Below, in pieces: positions 41,929-50,433 of a stretch of 64,000 nucleotides of DNA (its first letter is position 1; every line of letters starts with the position of its first letter). Both the position numbers and the translations under genes were made by a program. Origin of the DNA: Streptomyces sulphureus DSM 40104 (lineage in GTDB: Bacteria; Actinomycetota; Actinomycetes; Streptomycetales; Streptomycetaceae); assembly GCF_000381025.1 (NCBI RefSeq), contig NZ_KB905813.1, forward strand, positions 850,716 through 914,715. The letters are read 5' to 3'. Under the pieces are notes generated by a model. The model saw only the letters and a program-made list of their open reading frames with translations. It searched no databases and was not told the DNA's origin.

Positions 41929-42984
41929 TCACCGGCTTTCGGACGGGGTGGCGGCCGCCGTCGCGGGATCGGTCGCAGCCACCTGACTCTGTACTTCCTC
42001 CACGAGCGCGCGGCTGGAGTCGAAGGCGGCGTTGAGGCCCTCTTGCGGGCTGGTCTCGGTGCGTTGGTGCAGAACGACACCGAGAGCGAGATGCTTCTCC
42101 CCGCGTCGGTCCGGCACGGTGACCGCCCACATCAGGGCGCCTCCGGCGGGGGTGCTGGAGCCGGTCTTGATCCCGATCACGCCCGGTGTGGCCAGGAGGT
42201 CGTTGGTGTTGACGAGCGTGTCGGAAACCGCGGCGGAGGCAGTGTCCGGTTGGGAGACGATGGACCTGAAGACCTCGTCGCGCATGGCCTGCCGCGCGAG
42301 TTTCAACTGGTCGGCTGCCGTGCTCGTGGTGGCGGACTCGGCGCCGCTGGCTTCCGTGTAGGTGGTGCGGTCCATGCCCAGGTCGTCGGCGACGCGGTTC
42401 ATTTTGGCGACGAACGCCTCGTGCGACTTCGCATCCCAACGCGCAAGCAGCCGCGCGATGTTGTTGCCCGAGGGGATGAGCATCAGTTCCAGCAACCGCC
42501 GTTGGCTCAGCTCTTGTCCCCGCCTGACCTCGACGGTGGATTCCGTGCCGGAGAAGGACTCGTCCGCCGCCCGTTGGTCGACGGTGATCGAAGGGCCGGT
42601 CTCGCTGCCGTCCAGCGGGTGGTTGCGCAGGATCACGTACGCCGTCATCACTTTGGTGACACTGGCGATCGGCACCGGTCGCCGGGGCCCGTGGGCGCCC
42701 AGGTCACCGCGCTCACCGAACCCTTCGACCAGCACGGCCGCCTGGCCCTCGTCCGGCCACGGCAGTGCCGCGTCACTCTTCGCCCCGTCGAACAGCCCTT
42801 CGGCATCTGACGCGTCGTTCCCGGCGCCGATGTAGAGCACGCTCCCGAGAACTACCAGCGTGACCAGGGCAGTCGCGGCGACGAGGAGCGCCGGGTGACG
42901 CCGCAGGCGTAGCCGCTCGGTCGCCGACCCCGGTGGCAAGGTGCGCGGGCTGTCGTGTTCACCCGGTTCGGGCGTCGGGCGCAT
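41929..42984 (-). CDS. D-alanyl-D-alanine carboxypeptidase (peptidase S11)
   Basis: A 351-residue membrane-anchored penicillin-binding protein. One N-terminal helix (ALLVAATALVTLVVLGSVLYIG) is followed by the S11 catalytic triad of motifs: SVTK (PIASVTKVMTAY), SGN (LIPSGNNIARLL) and KTG (VIGIKTGSSTPAGG). It removes the terminal D-Ala from peptidoglycan pentapeptides. GGAGG precedes the ATG at 42984. The C-terminus is short and polar without the PBP5-C domain. It is 168 bases downstream of the sensor kinase gene, with a dyad in the gap, and is followed by the VanJ-like gene. Confidence 0.92.
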   Translation of the reverse strand: MRPTPEPGEHDSPRTLPPGSATERLRLRRHPALLVAATALVTLVVLGSVLYIGAGNDASDAEGLFDGAKSDAALPWPDEGQAAVLVEGFGERGDLGAHGPRRPVPIASVTKVMTAYVILRNHPLDGSETGPSITVDQRAADESFSGTESTVEVRRGQELSQRRLLELMLIPSGNNIARLLARWDAKSHEAFVAKMNRVADDLGMDRTTYTEASGAESATTSTAADQLKLARQAMRDEVFRSIVSQPDTASAAVSDTLVNTNDLLATPGVIGIKTGSSTPAGGALMWAVTVPDRRGEKHLALGVVLHQRTETSPQEGLNAAFDSSRALVEEVQSQVAATDPATAAATPSESR

Positions 42985-43097
42985 GGGGGACCTCCAAGGG
43001 GGCACGGTGCGCGGCGTTCGCGCATCGCGACCACTCTCGGCTGCGCGCATGTCCACACCGCCGTGACCGCGTCGCCGCTCCCGCTCGGCCGTGCATC

Positions 43098-43112
43098 CGT
43101 TGCGTAACAACG
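43098..43112. promoter_or_regulatory. Short dyad upstream of the carboxypeptidase gene
   Basis: CGTTG at 43098-43102 and CAACG at 43108-43112 flank CGTAA between the sensor kinase stop and the carboxypeptidase start. It is a possible response-regulator or other operator allowing separate control of the two downstream genes. Confidence 0.3.
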
Positions 43113-43152
43113 TCACGGCACGGCAGCGCTGTGCGGGTGTGCCAGTGAGATG

Positions 43153-44397
43153 TCAGTCGTCGCCCGGCAGCCGGAGGGTGGCGACGGCTCCGCCGTCGGA
43201 CGCGTTGGCGAAGGACAGCGACGCTCCGATCACCTCGGCCTGGCCGAGCGCGATGGTGAGTCCCAGCCCGTGGCCCCGGCCGCGTTCCGGCGCCCCGGTA
43301 CGAAACCGCTGGGGTCCGTCGTTGAGCAGCTCTGGCGGGAAGCCGGGACCGTGGTCGCGCACGGTCACCGTGGTGCCCGCAACAGTGACCTCGACGGGCG
43401 CGCGACCGTGGCGGTGGGCGTTGACGACGAGGTTGGTGACGATCCGGTCGAGACGGCGCGGATCGGTCTCGGCGCACAGGGCGTCCGCCGCAGTGAACCG
43501 CGTTTGCTGCCCCGTACGGGCCAGCGATTCCGAGACCGCCTCGGCCAGCGGCACCCGTCTCGATTCGGCCCGCTCGCCACCCGCGTCGAGCCGGGAGATC
43601 TCCAACAGGTCCTCGACAAGGGTCCGCAGGACCCGCACCCGATCCCGAACCAGCTCGGTAGCCTCCCCCTCGGGGAGCAACTCACTCGCGGTGACCAGAC
43701 CCATCAGCGGAGTCCGCAGTTCATGGGCGACGTCCGCGGTGAAGCGCTGCTCGGTCAGCAGCCGCTGGTGCAGGCTGTCGGCCATCGAGTCGACCGTGGC
43801 CGAGATGGCGGTGATCTCGTCGTCGCCGCGGCTCTCTCCGGTCCGCGCGGTCAGGTCACCGGATTCGATCCGGCGGGCGGTGCGCGCCACCTTCTGCAGT
43901 CGGCGGTGCGGCAGTTCCGCGGCGAGCACCGACAGGGGAACGATGACGGCCAGGGCGAGAAGGGAGTACTTCCACATGTGCCGGTCCAAAGCGCGGCGCG
44001 TGAGCAGATCGGCCGTCATGTCGATCTTCACGGCGACGGGTTCGCCGCGGTACGTACGCGCCGCCCACATCGACGGATGGTCCCCGGGGCCCGGCTTCTC
44101 GTACCAGGTGACGTCGCTCTGGCCGTGGCCCTGCCGATCGCGGAGTCGGCGCAGCAACTCGTCGGGAAGGGCACCAGGCGACGACCGGAGCTCGGGGGGC
44201 GGGACGCCGTCCCGCTCGTAGTTGTCCAAGCTCCGGGTCAGCGCCGCGACGGCTTCCGCACCACCGTCGTTCATCGACCGGGCCAGGGTGCTGGAGTGCA
44301 CCAGACTTCCGACGGTCAGCGCGACGGCACAGCAGCAGACGGTGACGAGCAGACACGTCTTCCAGCGCAGCGAACGCCAGTTGAGCAGATCGCGCAC
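43153..44397 (-). CDS. Two-component sensor histidine kinase
   Basis: A 414-residue membrane kinase. Two helices (about 13-33 and 140-162) flank an extracytoplasmic sensor of about 105 residues; a HAMP linker follows (RTARRIESGDLTAR). HisKA carries the phosphorylated histidine in FTADVAHELRTPL. The HATPase domain shows the N box LVVNAHRHG, the G1 box DHGPGFP and the G2 box GHGLGLTIA. It is adjacent to the response regulator and starts at a GTG two bases before that stop. The carboxypeptidase and VanJ-like genes downstream suggest it senses envelope damage or a cell-wall antibiotic. Confidence 0.93.
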   Translation of the reverse strand: MRDLLNWRSLRWKTCLLVTVCCCAVALTVGSLVHSSTLARSMNDGGAEAVAALTRSLDNYERDGVPPPELRSSPGALPDELLRRLRDRQGHGQSDVTWYEKPGPGDHPSMWAARTYRGEPVAVKIDMTADLLTRRALDRHMWKYSLLALAVIVPLSVLAAELPHRRLQKVARTARRIESGDLTARTGESRGDDEITAISATVDSMADSLHQRLLTEQRFTADVAHELRTPLMGLVTASELLPEGEATELVRDRVRVLRTLVEDLLEISRLDAGGERAESRRVPLAEAVSESLARTGQQTRFTAADALCAETDPRRLDRIVTNLVVNAHRHGRAPVEVTVAGTTVTVRDHGPGFPPELLNDGPQRFRTGAPERGRGHGLGLTIALGQAEVIGASLSFANASDGGAVATLRLPGDD

Positions 44398-44398
44398 G

Positions 44399-45136
44399 TC
44401 AGCGCCGCAACTTGTAGCCGAACCCGCGTACGGTCTCGATGCGGTCGCTTCCGATCTTCTTCCGCAGCCGCTGCACGCACAGGTCGACCACGCGGCTGTC
44501 GCCGTCCCAGCCGTAGTCCCACACGTTGCGCAGCAGCGTCTGCCGGTCGAGTACGGTGCCGGGATTCGCGGCGAACTCCAGCAGGAGCCGCAGCTCGGTC
44601 GGGGCCAGCGCGAGGGGCCTGCCGGCCAGTGATACCTCGAGTCCCGCGGTGTCGATGGTCAGTTCGCCGAAAACGAGCCGGGTGCGCTCGTCGGGACGGT
44701 ACCGCTCCGGCCGCACCTCGTCCGCGGGAGGCGGGACGGCGGCAGGCGTGTAGACCGCCCGCCGCAGCAGCGAGCGGATACGGGCCACCAGAACCGCGGT
44801 GTCGACGGGCTTGGCCACGTAGTCGTCGGCGCCCGCCTCCAGACCGGAGACCACATCCAGCGCGTCGCCGCGCGCGGACATCATCAGAACCGGGTCCATG
44901 CTCGTCTCCCTGATCCGTCGGCAGAGCCCGATCCCGTCGAGGCCGGGCAGCATCACGTCCAGCAGCAGCAGATCGTGACGGCCTTCCCTGAACAGCTCCA
45001 GTCCGGTCAGGCCGTCACCCGCGGACATGACCTGGTAGCCGTAGCGCTCCAGCGCGATCGTGACGGACCTGCGGATGACCTCGTCGTCCTCGACCAACAG
45101 GATCGTCACGGGCGTCGGGGCATCCCCGTGAGTCAC
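44399..45136 (-). CDS. OmpR-family response regulator
   Basis: A 245-residue regulator. The receiver domain has the acidic pair in LLVEDDEVI, the phosphorylated aspartate in LLLLDVMLPGLDG and the switch lysine in VAKPVD. The C-terminal winged helix ends in VVDLCVQRLRKKIGSDRIETVRGFGYKL. GTG at 45136 is chosen because AGGAGAAAGG lies upstream and the receiver begins ten residues later. It leads an operon with the kinase, carboxypeptidase and VanJ-like genes. The segment 45137-45636 upstream, about 500 bases, contains no gene I can support and should hold its promoter. Confidence 0.93.
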   Translation of the reverse strand: MTHGDAPTPVTILLVEDDEVIRRSVTIALERYGYQVMSAGDGLTGLELFREGRHDLLLLDVMLPGLDGIGLCRRIRETSMDPVLMMSARGDALDVVSGLEAGADDYVAKPVDTAVLVARIRSLLRRAVYTPAAVPPPADEVRPERYRPDERTRLVFGELTIDTAGLEVSLAGRPLALAPTELRLLLEFAANPGTVLDRQTLLRNVWDYGWDGDSRVVDLCVQRLRKKIGSDRIETVRGFGYKLRR

Positions 45137-45636
45137 TCGACCCGACCTTTCTCCTGCACCCACCGCGTGATCTCCGCGCGGCGGTCCTTCGTCTCGTCCT
45201 GTGCGCATCCTGCCTTCCACACGTCGCCACCGAGTACCTAGCACGACGTAGCCGTGTATCAACCGCGTATTGACCGGTCCGGGCTCCGGACCGAGAGCCC
45301 GGACGCGACGACCGCCCGTGCCGACGCTGCCGTATGGGACCGGGCAGGCACGTGTCCGGTCCCAACTCTTCACGAGCGTACGGGCGGTACGCAGCCCGAG
45401 CGGCTTCTCCGAAGGTGTCCGGCAGGACCGCTGCCCCGCCTCCACGGCTGTGCCACGCGGCAAGCAGCCGACGACAGCACCCACGTTGAGACAGAGTCTG
45501 CCGGACCACACAGGACACGGTCTTGAGCACACGTGTCCGCATCGCCGTGTTACCGGCCTTTGGAGGTGAACCGCGCCGAAGACAGACGGGGCCCGAAGCG
45601 TCCGCGCCCCGGGCCCACCTGCTCGTCCGAGCAGAG

Positions 45637-46470
45637 TCAGGGTTTGCGACCGACGCCCGCCCACACCCCGGCTTCGCTCGCCGAGATCATGCCGGGCAGA
45701 CGGTGCAGGTCTGCCGTGGCCGCGGGGTCGAGGTCCGGTCTCCAGTCGCAGGTTGGCACGACGCCGGGTTCGAGAAGCTCCAGCCCTTCGAAGAACTGCT
45801 GCATCTCCTCCTGGTCGACGTCACCACGCACGGGGATGCCGCGGGCTCTGTACTCCCGGAGCGCGGCGGCGACGGAGGCGTCCCGGCCCGGTTCGTCGAG
45901 GCTTTCCGTCACGTGTGACAGCGCGAGCACGCTGCCGGAGGGCAGTGCTCCGACAAGGGTGCGCACCACGTCGTGCGGCTGCTCGACGACGAAGTGCATG
46001 AGCGCGATCAGTGAGAGAGCTACGGGCTGGTCGAAGTCGAGAGTTTCCGCTGCACGTTCGAGTACCTTCTCCGGCTCGCGAACATCGGCGGAGATGTAGT
46101 CGATGTGCCCGGGCGGGCCTGCTGTGAGCAGGGCGCGCGCGTAGGTGAGAACGATCGGGTCGTTGTCGGTGTAGACGACCCTGGCGGACGGCTGGTAGCG
46201 GTGGGCGACCTGGTAGAGGTTCGGCTCGGTCGGAACACCGGTCCCGATGTCGAGGAACTGCCGAATCCCCAGTTCCTCGGCGGCATAGCGCGTGGCGCGA
46301 TGCATGAAGTGCCGGTTTTCTCGCGCGGCGACCATGACGTCCGGCCATGCCCGCATCGTTGCCGCGGCCGCCTCTCGGTCGGCCCGGTAGTTCGTCTTGC
46401 CACCCAGGTAGTAGTCATAGGCTCGGGCCGAGTGCGGCTTGTCCTGCCCGAGCGTCTCGTGTGCGTCCAT
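45637..46470 (-). CDS. SAM-dependent methyltransferase, DUF574 family (copy 2)
   Basis: A 277-residue PF04672 methyltransferase with HSARAYDYYLGGKTNYRADR, FLDIGTGVPTEPNLYQVAHR, VVYTDNDPIVLTYARALL and SVLALSHVTESLD. It lacks the first 20 residues of copy 1 (5743-6615) and is clearly diverged in the middle. GAGGGGGA precedes the ATG at 46470. The acceptor is unknown. The long stretch upstream, 46471-47452, contains no gene I can support: frames in both strands lack family signatures and ribosome sites. Confidence 0.9.
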   Translation of the reverse strand: MDAHETLGQDKPHSARAYDYYLGGKTNYRADREAAAATMRAWPDVMVAARENRHFMHRATRYAAEELGIRQFLDIGTGVPTEPNLYQVAHRYQPSARVVYTDNDPIVLTYARALLTAGPPGHIDYISADVREPEKVLERAAETLDFDQPVALSLIALMHFVVEQPHDVVRTLVGALPSGSVLALSHVTESLDEPGRDASVAAALREYRARGIPVRGDVDQEEMQQFFEGLELLEPGVVPTCDWRPDLDPAATADLHRLPGMISASEAGVWAGVGRKP

Positions 46471-47452
46471 GGTCCCCCTCGGGTGCGTTTCCCATACATG
46501 ATCACCGACGCGGGGCGACCGCAACCCGCTTGCTACAACCAGTAGTTGGGGATGTGACCATGCACGCGGGAAGCGACCGAGGTCAAGCCCGCGAGACCGC
46601 CCGTCCCGCCTTTCTGCCTGCGGTGATGTGGCAGGTCCTCCGTCCTCGCTCTTGCCCAGCAACAGGACACCGGCCATCCCACAACCGGGCACCTCGCCGG
46701 CGTCACGCCCCTGACACCCGGCGCCTGATACTCGAGCTTCCACCACACAGACAGAGTTCGGCGGGTACGGCCGTTCAAAGTGCGCCGTCGTCGGCTGCGG
46801 AGGCGTACTCCTCCCGCGCGTCCCCGCACACATCCTTCACGCTCTTGAGCGCGAGGAGGCGCCCATGGCCGGCGACGCCGCCGCCTTCGCCCGCACCGGG
46901 TGCGTGCTGAAACCGCGCAACAGCACCTGCACCGCGAACACCCCGACACACCAACTTTCCGATGCCTTCGCCGACGTCCGCCTGCCGCGGCGTCACCGCA
47001 CGCCCAGTCCTCGCCGAAGTCCCGGGCGAGTGGCCCCTGGTTGGGCCCGGCCACGACGTCCGCCCACACCCGACCCGCCCCCGAGTCGCCACCGATGCTG
47101 CCGGGGAGCTGCTGTCCGCACGCTTGCGGCCCGCGTCGTGCCGCGCGGTGCAAGAGGCGTCGCCGGCGCCGTGCGGCCTGCTCGCGGCACTGGCAGCACA
47201 GCCAGGGCGACCTGAACGTCTTCGTCGTGCTCGGTGTTCACCCGGTCATGGGCGGGTCGGCCTAAGACCGATTCCGCCCGCGCCACTTACCCCGCCACAT
47301 CCTCGACGCCCTCGACAGCGACAGCGTCGTCGAGCGCGGGGGAGCCGGCCGATGCGCCGCCTCCCTCCCCTCGGTGGGGCGGGAAGACGCCGCCGCGTGC
47401 CTGTCCGGCTACGGCGATACAGCTCTCAGTAACCTGTCCGGCACTTCTCCTG

Positions 47453-47771
47453 TCATTTGAAGTCGGTGTCGACGCCGACAGACGTAACGGCCTGTGGGTG
47501 GGGGCATGTCGCACTTGACCACTCGTTGTTGTAGGACCACTCGCCGAAATGCATCGATCCGTCGCTGCAATTCACGAATACCCGATGCCGCATGATGACC
47601 GTCTCACCGGTGCACTTGGCGCTACCAGTTGCTTCGCCAACTCCCTTTGTCACGCAGGAGGGCGACTCAGGGGAGTTATCTCCCCCAGACGCAGCGGAAG
47701 CCGTCGCAGCGGTTACCACACCCCCCGGTCATGGCCAGCCCCGCTACCAGACCAGATGCAAGACTCTTCAC
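47453..47771 (-). pseudogene. Small lipoprotein gene with apparent one-base frameshift
   Basis: From the GTG at 47771, preceded by GGGGGAAT, the frame reads KSLASGLVAGLAMTGGC, a basic start, hydrophobic core and lipobox cysteine. It then diverges into an unlikely sequence that stops early. The +1-shifted frame beginning VTAATASAASGGDNSP continues to 47453 and has four cysteines and a compact C-terminal domain (RHRVFVNCSDGSMHFGEW). Removing one G just after the lipobox codon joins the two into a 105-residue lipoprotein. Either the gene is broken or the base is a sequence error. I do not recognise the family. Confidence 0.55.
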
Positions 47772-47800
47772 CTATTCCCCCTGTCCCTTGCTGCTCGGTT

Positions 47801-47858
47801 CTTGGCTTGCCAAGTCTCGCCCTTTGAAAGGGCTCTGCGTACCTCGCAACTGCGAGGT
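47801..47858. repeat. Three consecutive short perfect palindromes
   Basis: CTTGGC-tt-GCCAAG (47801-47814), GCCCTTT-g-AAAGGGC (47819-47833) and ACCTCGCA-ac-TGCGAGGT (47841-47858) follow each other within 58 bases, upstream of the lipoprotein start. Each has a one- or two-base centre. They may be operators, a folded leader, or remains of a terminal-type sequence. Confidence 0.6.
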
Positions 47859-48049
47859 TGACGGAAGGGCGCCGGGGCGCAATCTGTCCGTATGACCGAG
47901 CCCGCTGGCGCGTCTACGGTGCCTATTCCGAAGATCCCGGCCACGGACCTCAACTCGGTTGCACTCACTGGGAGTTGTCAGACGGCCCGCTCGACGTCAC
48001 CGACTGCCGTGACGAAGAAGTGGCCGAGGGTGCTGCCCCGATCCCGGCC

Positions 48050-48357
48050 CCTGTGGCAGCAGGGTCTGGCCGCGGGTCGCGAGGAGACCTGCACCCGCGT
48101 CGACGACGAGCCGGCCGCCGTCCGGGATGCGGGTGCGCGCTTGGTCACCGTCCTTGACGGGGATCACCCGGCGAACCTGCGCATGATCGGCAACCTGCCG
48201 CCGTTCCTCTTCCACCGCGGCGCACTCCATCCGCGCGACGCCCGCTCCATCGCCGTCGTCGGCACCCGCCGGGCTGCCTCGGACGGTCTGCGCCTGGCGG
48301 CCCGGACGGCCCGCGAGTTCGTCGAGCACGACGTCGTGATCGCCAGTGGCCTCGCCG
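48050..48357 (+). pseudogene. dprA fragment (DNA-processing protein, N-terminal Rossmann part)
   Basis: About 103 codons match DprA: GARLVTVLDGDHPANLRMI, PPFLFHRGALHPRDARSIAVVGTRRAASDGLRLAARTA and VVIASGLA. The family next expects the continuation G-I/V-D and a further 150 residues; instead the sequence switches to a tap-like end at about 48361. The N-terminal helical part before 48050 is also missing. DprA loads RecA on incoming DNA; this copy cannot be functional. Confidence 0.75.
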
Positions 48358-48360
48358 ACC

Positions 48361-48453
48361 GCTCCTGTGGGCGGTCGAGCTCCTCGGCCAGGGCGGCAAC
48401 CCGCCGATCACGTCAAAGGCGACGACGCCCTTGCGATCGCGGAGGAGGAGCAG
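48361..48453 (+). pseudogene. Fragment of a tap 3' end
   Basis: The bases are clearly homologous to 54694-54775 at the end of the intact tap gene, for example LLWAVELLGQGGN against LLWAAELLDQGGN, then a one-base deletion (CAACCC-CGCC) shifts the frame. Only about 30 codons of the roughly 700-codon gene remain, and the stop codon has been lost. Confidence 0.8.
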
Positions 48454-48456
48454 ACG

Positions 48457-48610
48457 ATGGGTGTCTTCGACGACGCGCTGGAGCGCGCCGCCCAGTGAGC
48501 CGTCACCACCCGCTGCCGGCCGGTAGTCCGGTCAGGCTGCGGCACCTCGTCGGGTACCTCGGCAGCGCTGCGGCAGCCGCCTGCGCTCTGGGGCACTTCC
48601 GCGACGACGG
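48457..48610 (+). pseudogene. Fragment of a tpg 5' end with early stop
   Basis: MGVFDDALERAAQ is followed by TGA at 48496, where intact Tpg continues with QAV. Homology resumes as RHLVGYLGSAAAAACALG and is lost after about 48610. The same spacing after the tap fragment as in the intact operon shows that a whole second tap-tpg pair once lay here. The remainder to 48927 has no supportable gene. Confidence 0.8.
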
Positions 48611-48927
48611 CGCCGGGGTACCGACGACATCAAGGGGGCCACAACCTTGCTGGTCGGCGCTTGTCTTCACGAACGACTCCCAGCTCAATGCCCTCCGCCT
48701 TCGGGACACCGGAGCCGCTGACGTCCGCGGACTGGTCCTCGCCCGCGTCCGCTGGAGGGGATGACCCCGCCAGAGGCGCTCCGGCGGGATCGGTGGTTCA
48801 CCGACAACGTCGAGGAGCGCGTCGCCTTCGGTCGAGGGGCGCGTTCGGCCCGGCTTGTGAGGCTTCTTCTCAACCCCACGTGCCGCCCCGGCTTGGGGCT
48901 GCCGCCGCCAGCCGGCTTCCCCACGTC

Positions 48928-49704
48928 CTACCGCGGGTCCGCCCCGCCAGCATGCCGGTCGGCCCACCGTTCCAGACCTTCCAGTACGCACTGGAGCCCG
49001 AACGCCCACACCATGTCCGTGTTGTAGGCACCGGCGGCCTCGCCCACCCGCTTGGCGAGTGGGTATCGCTCGCCGTCGATCACCCGGGCGAGCAGCGGCC
49101 CGACCTCGGCCCACCAGTCGTCGTCGCTCTGTCGGCTGTTCAGCTCGGCCGAGTCGGTTGCGGCCCAGGCGGTGGAATGGACGAAGCCCAGCAGGTGGGT
49201 GAGCGCGGCGTCCCGTTCGGCGTCGGGCAGGCCGATGCCCTCGAAGGCCGCCAGCTCGTGCTCGTACTTGCCGATCACGCCGGGGCCCAGGGGTGGACGG
49301 GTGACGGACATCTCGGCGATCCAGGGGTGACGCGCCAACAGGTCCCGGTTGTCTGTGGCGACCCGGGTGACCCGATCACGCCACGGCTCGTCCGGGCCGA
49401 AGGGGGCCAGCTCCATGCGCCCGTACACCTCGTCCAGCATGAGGTCGAGCAGCTCGTCCTTCCCGGGGACGTACGTGTAGACGGTCATCGGCGTGACGCC
49501 GAGCCGCTGGGCCAGGGCGCGCATGGTCAGGGCGTCCAAGCTTTCAGCGTCGGCCAGTTCGACCGCTGCGCCGACCACCGCACCGACGGTCAGCCCTTGG
49601 CGGGGGCCGCGCCGCCCGGCCGACGGCTCCGGGGCGCCGACCTCACGCCACAACAGCTCCAGGGTGCGGACGGGGTCCCCACCTCCGCTGCGGTTCTTCG
49701 TCAC
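48928..49704 (-). CDS. TetR-family regulator
   Basis: A 258-residue TetR protein. The HTH lies at about residues 30-78 (LDALTMRALAQRLGVTPMTVYTYVPGKDELLDLML), and the C-terminal part resembles the tetracycline-repressor-type ligand domain. GTG at 49704 is used because GGAG precedes it. It is divergent from a VOC-family gene, with a strong 12-bp inverted repeat between them, so it most likely represses that gene and itself. The ligand is unknown. Confidence 0.88.
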   Translation of the reverse strand: MTKNRSGGGDPVRTLELLWREVGAPEPSAGRRGPRQGLTVGAVVGAAVELADAESLDALTMRALAQRLGVTPMTVYTYVPGKDELLDLMLDEVYGRMELAPFGPDEPWRDRVTRVATDNRDLLARHPWIAEMSVTRPPLGPGVIGKYEHELAAFEGIGLPDAERDAALTHLLGFVHSTAWAATDSAELNSRQSDDDWWAEVGPLLARVIDGERYPLAKRVGEAAGAYNTDMVWAFGLQCVLEGLERWADRHAGGADPR

Positions 49705-49731
49705 CGCGTCTCCAGCCCGTCGCAAATACTG

Positions 49732-49758
49732 TGTACGATGTATAGAATACAACGTACA
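49732..49758. promoter_or_regulatory. TetR operator between the tetR and VOC genes
   Basis: TGTACGATGTAT at 49732-49743 and ATACAACGTACA at 49747-49758 are inverted repeats that agree at 11 of 12 positions, with a three-base centre. It is the most AT-rich stretch of the neighbourhood and lies 28 bases from the tetR start and 32 from the VOC start, so one repressor dimer pair could close both promoters. Confidence 0.8.
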
Positions 49759-49789
49759 GAGAAAGCTCGAGTCCCCACCGAGGAGTCCC

Positions 49790-50203
49790 GTGCAGATCAC
49801 CGACACCGCCATATGCCTGACCGTTGACGACGTTCCTGCCTCCGCCTCGTTCCTGAGCCGGTACTTCGGCTACACCGAGGCCGTGGCCGCCGACGGCTTC
49901 GCGTCCCTCGGCCACCCCGACGCGCCCAACGTGATCTTCCACCGGCGCGGCCTCGAAGTGCTCCCCGAGGGCTTCCGCGACCGGCACGCGGACGGGGTGA
50001 TCCTCGCGTTTGTCGTGAACGACCTGCGCAAGGAGTACGAGCGGCTGCGCGACGAAGGCGTCACCATCACCTTGGAGCCCCTCGAGGAGCCGTGGGGTGA
50101 GCGGCTGTTCATGGTCGCCGACCCCAACGGGGTCCCCATCGAGTTGGTCGAATGGGCCACGCAGAACGAAAGCAGGAGCGGACACGCGGAGACGCACGCG
50201 TGA
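49790..50203 (+). CDS. VOC-family (glyoxalase/bleomycin-resistance fold) protein
   Basis: A 137-residue single VOC-fold protein, with two beta-alpha-beta-beta-beta units: AICLTVDDVPASASFLSRYFGY and ILAFVVNDLRKEYERLRDEGVTI, ending in FMVADPNGVPIELVEW, where the glutamate is a typical metal ligand. Members are metalloenzymes or drug-sequestering proteins. GAGGAG lies before the GTG at 49790. A TetR divergent partner suggests induction by a small toxic compound that it may bind or detoxify. Confidence 0.85.
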   Translation: MQITDTAICLTVDDVPASASFLSRYFGYTEAVAADGFASLGHPDAPNVIFHRRGLEVLPEGFRDRHADGVILAFVVNDLRKEYERLRDEGVTITLEPLEEPWGERLFMVADPNGVPIELVEWATQNESRSGHAETHA

Positions 50204-50337
50204 ACCCCCTCTCCACGCGCCGGTCGACGGCCGCTGATCCAGGTGTGAAAGCCCGCGAGAACGACTTCGGCGATCGACTGGCGCAGTCGCGAAGGGAAGG
50301 AGGACAGCGGGCCGGGTCACCGGCTGCGACCGAGCGG

Positions 50338-50376
50338 CCGCGGCCGTCCACCGGGAGCATCGGAGGACGGCCGCGG
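50338..50376. terminator. Hairpin between convergent VOC and PQQ-propeller genes
   Basis: CCGCGGCCGTCC (50338-50349) and GGACGGCCGCGG (50365-50376) form a perfect 12-bp stem with a 15-base loop between two genes that face each other. Confidence 0.7.
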
Positions 50377-50433
50377 TAGCGTGCAGCGCTCCCTCCGGAT
50401 CAGCGCACTACGTGCGCCAGCGAAATGGGGCGG

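Noticed and set aside
45254..45569. Plus-strand frames upstream of the response regulator
   Set aside because: Low-complexity composition, no start signal, no family; treated as promoter region.
46533..47432. Several overlapping frames upstream of the second DUF574 gene
   Set aside because: None has family motifs or a ribosome site, and frames on both strands are equally open, as expected for non-coding high-GC DNA.
48761..49027. 88-codon plus-strand frame at the 3' side of tetR
   Set aside because: It overlaps the tetR gene for a third of its length and has no ribosome site; the first 30 residues look mildly protein-like but match nothing I know.
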